NCBI GenBank assembly: GCA_045654245.1 | Contig: JAZOMX010000041.1 | Span: 1-16,036 of the forward strand | Source of the DNA: UBA10677 sp045654245 | GTDB taxonomy: Bacteria; Bacillota; Clostridia; Christensenellales; Pumilibacteraceae | Direction: 5' to 3' | DNA: 16,036 nt | Shown: positions 11,575 to 16,036 of the stretch, piece by piece | How the letters are laid out: every line of letters begins with the position of its first letter | Numbering within the stretch: position 1 is the first letter of the stretch | Position numbers and translations under genes: made by a program | Notes under the pieces: generated by a model | Database searches by the model: none | What the model was told of the DNA's origin: nothing | The model's input: the letters and a program-made list of their open reading frames with translations, nothing else

Positions 11575-11599
11575 TTTTATATTCCTTCAAGGCATAAAA

Positions 11600-11634
11600 A
11601 GTTTGTTTTTTTAAAATTCTAGTTTGTTTTTTAA
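11600..11634. promoter_or_regulatory. Candidate AraC-type operator: direct repeat with 21-bp period
   Basis: AGTTTGTTTTTTTAA (11600-11614) and AGTTTGTTTTTTAA (11621-11634) lie 21 bp apart, two helical turns. A related AATTTGTTTTTCAA is at 11709-11722 beside the U32 gene start. Position between divergent genes suits control of both; binding is inferred. Confidence 0.5.
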
Positions 11635-11637
11635 TTG

Positions 11638-11666
11638 ATTATATCACATATTTTTAGTATAATCAA
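11638..11666 (-). promoter_or_regulatory. Promoter of the AraC-type gene
   Basis: On the minus strand TTGATT (11661-11666), 17 bp and a perfect TATAAT (11638-11643). The direct repeats start just downstream, where a bound dimer would block transcription. Confidence 0.7.
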
Positions 11667-11737
11667 GAGGTAAAGCATAGTTTTTGTTGTAAAATTGCGA
11701 ATATATCGAATTTGTTTTTCAAAAACGGAGGAAAACT

Positions 11738-12775
11738 TTGAAATTTATCGTAGGTTATCCACATAACTTAAATGCCGATTTCGTTGATTGCGTAATCGAG
11801 AACGCAAGTAAGATTAGCGAAGTCTATTTTTCGTGGGCGGACACGCCTAGCGGACGCTCTACGGCTGGCGTGGAGCAAACGATTTCGCTCGACGAACGCA
11901 AAAAAAAGCAAGAACAAGACTTAAAACGAATATCGGACGCAGGTGTTTCGCTTAATCTTCTCTTTAACGCTAACTGCTACGGAAAGGACAGTCAGTCCCG
12001 TGAGTTTTTCAACTCCGTCGGCGACCTTACGGACCATATAAAAAGCAACTTTAATCTCGGCTCTATTACCACTTCTTCTCCGCTTATAGCAAAGTTTATC
12101 AAAACAAACTTCCCCGAACTTGAAGTAAGAGCGTCCGTCAATATGGAAATAGGCAGTATCGAGGGCATATCGTACATAAAAGAGTTCTTCGACGGGTTTT
12201 ATGCAAAACGAGAACTCAACCGAAATTTTACCGAACTCCGTCGGCTTAAAGCGTGGTGTGACGATAACGGAAAAACGCTATACCTTCTTGCTAACAGCGG
12301 TTGTCTTAACTACTGTTCGGCGCATACTTTCCACGATAATCTCGTCGCTCACGAAGCGGAAATATCTAAAATGGATAACGGCTATCAATTCCGTGGCGTA
12401 TGTTGGGATTTCCTTTCGAGCAAGGAAAATCAAAAAGCGTGGCTTGAACGCACCAACTTTATTCGCCCCGAGGATATAGACCTCTACGAAGAGTTTACGC
12501 CCGCCGTTAAACTTGCAACGAGAGTAAACAGTTCGCCCCGAAGAGTAATCGAGGCTTACTTAAAGAAAAGTTACCGAGGCTCTATTATGGAACTTCTAGA
12601 GCCAAATCACAGTGGAGTTTTTTATCCCGATTATATCGAGAACAAGAACTTCGACGAGCGTTTCGCTCTTACCGTCGGTAGTTGCGATAAACAATGCGAA
12701 AAATGTGGATATTGTAAGTCCGTATTAAAAAAAGCCATCGTTTATCTTGGCGAAGATATAACGAAAAAACAATAA
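11738..12775 (+). CDS. U32-family (peptidase-like) Fe-S protein
   Basis: The protein resembles the U32 group once called collagenase-like peptidases, now better known through UbiU/UbiV and RlhA, which are Fe-S proteins in oxygen-independent hydroxylation. The family hallmark is present: GCLNYCSAHTFHDN (188-201) and VCW (221-223), giving Cys189, 193 and 222 as cluster ligands. An extra C-terminal set, CDKQCEKCGYC (Cys316, 320, 323, 326), could hold a second cluster. The N-terminal half has the barrel-like strand pattern of the family. The start is a TTG, set by GGAGG 7 bases upstream. It is first in an operon with three double-[4Fe-4S] proteins, 12 bp before the next. Substrate unknown; a redox or hydroxylation step is inferred. 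Confidence 0.8.
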   Translation: MKFIVGYPHNLNADFVDCVIENASKISEVYFSWADTPSGRSTAGVEQTISLDERKKKQEQDLKRISDAGVSLNLLFNANCYGKDSQSREFFNSVGDLTDHIKSNFNLGSITTSSPLIAKFIKTNFPELEVRASVNMEIGSIEGISYIKEFFDGFYAKRELNRNFTELRRLKAWCDDNGKTLYLLANSGCLNYCSAHTFHDNLVAHEAEISKMDNGYQFRGVCWDFLSSKENQKAWLERTNFIRPEDIDLYEEFTPAVKLATRVNSSPRRVIEAYLKKSYRGSIMELLEPNHSGVFYPDYIENKNFDERFALTVGSCDKQCEKCGYCKSVLKKAIVYLGEDITKKQ

Positions 12776-12787
12776 AGGAGAAATTTA

Positions 12788-13867
12788 ATGCTAACTAGTG
12801 AAATGATTAAGAAAGTCGCTCGAGAGGCAGGCGCAGACGCGTGCGGTATCGCGCCTATGTCTAGGCTTGCCGGCGCTCCCGACGAAATGAACCCTAAATT
12901 TCTGTTCCCCGAGGCGAAAAGCGTAATCGGTTTCGTTTTCCGTATTCCTCGTGGCGTTCAGCGTGGTATTGAAGAGGGCACGCAGTTCTATCAGTACCCC
13001 TCTATGGCTTACGGCGGAATTAACGAAATTTTTGCACCTGCCGTTCTTTATCACGTTGGAAAATTGATTGAGGACGAAGGTTACGAGGCGTTCACTTACC
13101 GTAATACGGGCGCAAGAGGTTGCGTGTCCGATATGGACGGTAGCCCCGGAAACACGCTCTCGCCCGAAGAACAAATCGAGGTTAACGAGAACGCAAAGAC
13201 TTCGACGGCTCACCATAGAACGGTACAGTTTACGCGCGCTACGAGAGAGGATAATATGCCTCCCGACCTACAATTCCAGTTCCGTATCGTTGCCGTTGCG
13301 TGTGGTCTTGGCGAAATCGGTTGGAGTAAAATGCTCCTAACTCCCCAGTTCGGTCCGCTCCAACGCGTTGCTTTCATATTTACGGACGCAGAACTAGAGT
13401 ACGACGAAATGTATAACGGCGAGCCTCTTTGTAGAAAATGTGGCGCTTGCGTTAGAGAGTGCCCCGGCGGTTGTATTCCTCCTATAAACTCTGACAAAAA
13501 AATCACGATTGACCTTGACGGCAAGATTTGCGAGTGGGGCGATATAGATATGTGGCGTTGCTACGCTTTCTACACTCACGCAGGACGCTACTATAACCCC
13601 TTCGTACCCAAAGAGGTTTTCGATAAAAACGAGAACGGTGCGCTCAACCTACTCGAAGGAAAGACGGATATAGCAAACGAAACCGAAATTATGAAAGTTT
13701 ACGGTGCGCTCCAAAAATATTTCCCCAGTTGGGTAGGATATAATATGGCAAAGTGCGGTGGCTGTATTCGTGCTTGCGTATCAATGCTCGAGAAAAAGGG
13801 CGGTTGTATGGAGAAAAGATTTAAGGCTCCGCTCCGTGGCAGCAAACCGTGGAAACTGGATAGATAA
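12788..13867 (+). CDS. Double [4Fe-4S] cluster protein, QueG-like, paralogue 1
   Basis: The 359-residue protein belongs to the COG1600-like group related to epoxyqueuosine reductase and reductive dehalogenases. The first ferredoxin motif is CRKCGACVRECPGG (215-228). Further cysteines at 229, 248 and 258, and CGGCIRAC (323-330), make the second cluster plausible. The core RIVAVACGLGEIGWSK (166-181) corresponds to the GLGWIGK region of QueG, where cobalamin binds. It is longer than its two paralogues, with an insertion around 105-160. The start MLTSEMIKK is shared with paralogue 2. An AGGAG ribosome site and 12-bp spacing show it is in the operon. True queuosine work is unlikely with three copies side by side. 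Confidence 0.82.
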   Translation: MLTSEMIKKVAREAGADACGIAPMSRLAGAPDEMNPKFLFPEAKSVIGFVFRIPRGVQRGIEEGTQFYQYPSMAYGGINEIFAPAVLYHVGKLIEDEGYEAFTYRNTGARGCVSDMDGSPGNTLSPEEQIEVNENAKTSTAHHRTVQFTRATREDNMPPDLQFQFRIVAVACGLGEIGWSKMLLTPQFGPLQRVAFIFTDAELEYDEMYNGEPLCRKCGACVRECPGGCIPPINSDKKITIDLDGKICEWGDIDMWRCYAFYTHAGRYYNPFVPKEVFDKNENGALNLLEGKTDIANETEIMKVYGALQKYFPSWVGYNMAKCGGCIRACVSMLEKKGGCMEKRFKAPLRGSKPWKLDR

Positions 13868-13878
13868 GGAGAACGAGT

Positions 13879-14781
13879 ATGCTAACTAGCGAAATGATTA
13901 AGCAAAAAGCGAAAGAACTTGGCGCAAGCGTTTGCGGAATAGGTAAAATTTACGACGAATCAAACAAACAAAAGGACCCGCTCCAAATATTGCCGTCGGC
14001 AAAGTGTATAATCGGTTTTGGTTTCGTTGTTCCTAAAACTTTGTTTTCAAATATGAATAGCGATACGCAGTATTATACCTACACCACCCTTGGCGTTAAA
14101 TACCCCGACGAAGAACTCGCCGAAATTTTCCTCCTTAAAATGGGCGGTATGATTGAGGACGAGGGCTATGATGCGTGCTTGCAAAAGTCCGTTCCCAACT
14201 TGCGTATAAAAGGCGATAAGACGACTAACCCTGAGGTCGTTGATACTTACGAACTTATTCACGCTACGGCGGTTGCCGAGGGAAAACCCGCTCCCGACGT
14301 AATAATCGACTTCGGCAAAGCGGCAAAAGCGTGCGGTATCGGAGAACAAGGATTAAGCGGAAAAATCTTAAACCCCAAGTTCGGTCCTTATATTCGATAC
14401 TGTTTTATAATCACCGACGCTCCGCTAGAGACTGACGAGCCTCTCTCCACTCCCGTTTGCGACGGCTGTGGAAAGTGCGTTTCCGCTTGCCCCGGTAACG
14501 CTATCGGAAAAGACGGATTAGACACTTGGCAATGTTCCGTTTACTATAAAGGCGCGCACAAGTCCAACCCCTTTATGACGGACGAATTCTTGGCTGGTCA
14601 CCCCGAGCGAGAGGATATTATTAACGGCAAAAAGAGATTTGATGCAACTTCCGCTCGTGAAATCTACCCGAAAATGAACTTCTTACCAAATACTCAATGG
14701 GGCTACTCGCCTTGTCTTTGCGGACGAGCGTGCGATTACGCTTGCTATAAACACTTAAAGGAGAGAAAAAATGAAAGATAA
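13879..14781 (+). CDS. Double [4Fe-4S] cluster protein, QueG-like, paralogue 2
   Basis: At 300 residues this is the shortest of the three paralogues. It keeps the N-terminal MLTSEMIKQKAKELGA, the core KACGIGEQGLSGKIL (150-164), ferredoxin motif CDGCGKCVSACPG (194-206), Cys219, and a C-terminal CLCGRACDYAC (279-289) that supplies the other cluster. It begins 11 bp after paralogue 1 with a clear AAGGAG site, and its end overlaps paralogue 3 by 11 bp, so translation is coupled. Unlike paralogues 1 and 3, it lacks the basic tail after the last cluster. It could be an electron-transfer partner or a reductase subunit; nothing shows the substrate. Confidence 0.82.
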   Translation: MLTSEMIKQKAKELGASVCGIGKIYDESNKQKDPLQILPSAKCIIGFGFVVPKTLFSNMNSDTQYYTYTTLGVKYPDEELAEIFLLKMGGMIEDEGYDACLQKSVPNLRIKGDKTTNPEVVDTYELIHATAVAEGKPAPDVIIDFGKAAKACGIGEQGLSGKILNPKFGPYIRYCFIITDAPLETDEPLSTPVCDGCGKCVSACPGNAIGKDGLDTWQCSVYYKGAHKSNPFMTDEFLAGHPEREDIINGKKRFDATSAREIYPKMNFLPNTQWGYSPCLCGRACDYACYKHLKERKNER

Positions 14782-15709
14782 AATTATTAGTCTTTGTCAT
14801 AAATGCGGAGCAGACCTCGTCGGTTTTGCACCCGTTTCTCGTTTCCCTTCTTCTTCCGCCGTTCACCGTCTTATGCCCGAGGCGAAAACCGTAATAGGTC
14901 TTGGCTTTCGTGTTCTCCGTGGAATTTACCGCGGTATCGAAGAGGGCAGTACGTACTATCAGTACACCACTATGGGCGTTGAAAATATGGAAGAAACGAT
15001 TATGCCTATGGCGTCCGTTCGCCTTTCTATGCTTTTAGAGGAAGAAGGCTTTTCCGCTCTTCCCCAGCGCCGTCATCAGCAAATTATGGCGGAGCAAAAC
15101 TCCACCAACCCCGAAGTTGCTTACGACGCCGTTTATCGCAACAAACCCCAAGAAACGCAAATGGACTTTTCGGAGGCTTTCGTTTTGTGCGGTCTAGGCG
15201 AAATAGGACTACACGGCGCTTTACTTACCCCCGAGTTCGGTCCGTTCGTTAGAGTTTGTTTCGTTCTTACCGACGCCGAAATCGAGCCTACGCCCGTAAA
15301 AGAGCCCTCGCTTTGCGATAAGTGTGGAAAGTGCGTTTCCGCTTGCCCAGGCAAAGCAATCTCCCCCGACGGCAAAGTGGACGCTTGGCAATGCGCGGTT
15401 TACTATAACGGCGCAAACGGTCAAAAAAATCCGTTTATGCCTCCCGACGCGTTCGACGACTTTGAAAACAGACTGCAAATCATTAGCGGAGAGGCAAAGG
15501 TTACGCCCGAAACGGCAAGAAAAATCCTCGACAATATCTACTTCTATCCTCCCGCTCAACACGCTTATCAATGTTCGATTTGCGGAAGAGCGTGCGATAT
15601 GAACTGCTATATGCACCTCGAAGAAAAAGGCGTCCTAACCAAAAAGTTCAAAACGCCATTTAGAAAACGCCCCGAGTGGGAATTCCCCCTCGACGACTTC
15701 AAAAAATAA
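14771..15709 (+). CDS. Double [4Fe-4S] cluster protein, QueG-like, paralogue 3
   Basis: The 312-residue last gene of the operon is closest to paralogue 2 in its cluster spacing and to paralogue 1 in its ends. It shares the RGIEEGSTYYQYTTMG stretch (54-69), the core LCGLGEIGLHGALLTPEFGP (139-158), CDKCGKCVSACPG (182-194), Cys208, and CSICGRACDMNC (268-279). It finishes with KKFKTPFRKRPEW, like the KRFKAPLRGSKPW tail of paralogue 1, so the tail may be a docking or folding element. The ribosome site AAAGGAG lies inside the end of paralogue 2. No terminator follows directly; a repeat and then a strong hairpin at 15764-15799 do. Confidence 0.82.
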   Translation: MKDKIISLCHKCGADLVGFAPVSRFPSSSAVHRLMPEAKTVIGLGFRVLRGIYRGIEEGSTYYQYTTMGVENMEETIMPMASVRLSMLLEEEGFSALPQRRHQQIMAEQNSTNPEVAYDAVYRNKPQETQMDFSEAFVLCGLGEIGLHGALLTPEFGPFVRVCFVLTDAEIEPTPVKEPSLCDKCGKCVSACPGKAISPDGKVDAWQCAVYYNGANGQKNPFMPPDAFDDFENRLQIISGEAKVTPETARKILDNIYFYPPAQHAYQCSICGRACDMNCYMHLEEKGVLTKKFKTPFRKRPEWEFPLDDFKK

Positions 15710-15711
15710 CC

Positions 15712-15764
15712 AAAAAGGAACGCCTTATGGGCGTCACTCATAGGGATTTAAGTTATGCAATTTA
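15712..15764 (+). repeat. Small dispersed repeat family 2, copy 2
   Basis: Blocks AAAAAGGAACG, a hairpin ACGCC-TTATG-GGCGT, TCATAGGGATTTAAG and TATGCAATTTA follow the order of copies 1 and 3. It starts 3 bases after the last stop codon of the Fe-S operon, so it lies in that message's 3' end. Confidence 0.65.
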
Positions 15765-15799
15765 GAAAACTCGACTTTTAATAAGTCGAGTTTTCTTTT
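15764..15799 (+). terminator. Terminator of the U32/Fe-S operon
   Basis: AGAAAACTCGACTT and AAGTCGAGTTTTCT form a perfect 14-bp stem with a 5-base loop and trailing Ts. It separates the operon from the RNA gene that follows. Confidence 0.9.
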
Positions 15800-15815
15800 A
15801 TCCACACAAAAACAC

Positions 15816-15844
15816 TTGAAAAATTTTTTTATGAGTGTTATAAT
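15816..15844 (+). promoter_or_regulatory. Promoter of the rod-shaped RNA
   Basis: TTGAAA (15816-15821), a 17-bp spacer and a perfect TATAAT (15839-15844). The predicted start near 15851 coincides with the first base of the long closing stem of the RNA. Confidence 0.75.
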
Positions 15845-15850
15845 AATTAT

Positions 15851-16023
15851 GCTAAACAAAACTAAATGTATGGAGCGGAGTGTCTTTATTTTTAGGGCGC
15901 TTTATATCATTTTGCACAATTACTTTTTGAATTTGATAAAATGCAGATTCTACTAAGTGATTGTGTAAGGTAATACTTCGCTCATTTATGTTTTGTTTAG
16001 CGACTATCGGAGTCTGCGTTTTT
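15851..16023 (+). ncRNA. Structured noncoding RNA, 6S RNA candidate
   Basis: There is no open frame here, but the transcript of about 173 nt folds into a long rod. The closing stem is CTAAACAAAAC (15852-15862) with GTTTTGTTTAG (15990-16000), then TAAAT/ATTTA and GAGCG/CGCTC. A large asymmetric bubble follows (15878-15911 against 15969-15978). Next comes an inner stem TTGCACAATTACTT with AAGTGATTGTGTAA (15912-15925, 15955-15968) and an apical GAATTTG/CAGATTC hairpin. A strong promoter and a terminator bracket it. A rod with paired ends and one central bubble is the architecture of 6S RNA, which binds sigma-70 RNA polymerase by mimicking an open promoter. The 6S identity is based on shape and size only; an unrelated small RNA is possible. 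Confidence 0.6.
16000..16023 (+). terminator. Terminator of the rod-shaped RNA
   Basis: GC-GACT-ATCGG-AGTC-T-GC hairpin followed by GTTTTT, directly after the closing stem of the RNA. Confidence 0.7.
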
Positions 16024-16036
16024 GTGCGTTTACTTC

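Noticed and set aside
12788..13867. True epoxyqueuosine reductase (queG)
   Set aside because: Three divergent copies in one operon with a U32-type gene and an AraC regulator, and no queuosine gene nearby, argue for another substrate; only the family similarity is claimed.
15816..16036. Riboswitch leader of a gene beyond the window
   Set aside because: The closing stem joins the very start of the transcript to a point just before a terminator, and no coding start is seen, which fits a free-standing RNA better.

Overview
The window looks like a piece of an uncultured anaerobic Clostridia-like Firmicute, possibly from a gut. The evidence is strong AGGAG-type ribosome sites, near-consensus TTGACA-17-TATAAT promoters, hairpin-plus-T-run terminators, a DUF6512 membrane protein, a DUF5714 protein next to an arsenate reductase, and several Fe-S proteins of anaerobes. 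Host-like genes are roughly 40-47% G+C by eye. The stretch 2.95-6.7 kb is far more A+T rich.

Layout. 1-124: start of an exported protein (minus strand). 273-665: a minus-strand RNA unit with a near-perfect promoter, a serine-tRNA-like but distorted RNA, two terminators and repeat copy A. 681-1265: histidine phosphatase. 1505-2542: aldose 1-epimerase. 2660-2749: intact tRNA-Ser(GGA), then its terminator and repeat copy B. 3065-6630: a compact type II restriction-modification system (controller, nuclease, convergent double-domain adenine methyltransferase) closed off by a rearranged repeat copy C at 6745-6848. 6945-7999: arsC and DUF5714 operon. 8167-8807: zinc-ribbon/TM2 membrane protein and a divergent XRE repressor sharing an operator. 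8984-9967: lipoprotein with a BIG2-like domain and an apparently dead protease-like domain. 10182-10706: DUF6512. 10741-11574: AraC-type regulator divergent from a four-gene operon (11738-15709) of one U32-family protein and three paralogous double-[4Fe-4S] proteins. 15851-16023: a promoter-driven, rod-shaped noncoding RNA with a terminator, a 6S RNA candidate.

How the parts work together. The controller protein probably delays nuclease expression until the methyltransferase has protected the genome. The nuclease and methyltransferase genes converge on one shared terminator. The AraC protein, with a 21-bp-spaced direct repeat beside its own promoter, is the obvious regulator of the U32/Fe-S operon, whose substrate I cannot name.

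The most unusual material is the repeats. Two serine-tRNA-type loci each carry a second copy of their own 3' end 147-148 bp downstream, with a multi-hairpin repeat in between. A permuted third copy sits on the far side of the restriction-modification genes. A second small repeat family has three copies. By hand count the window has no GATC, and CATG is almost confined to the restriction-modification islet.
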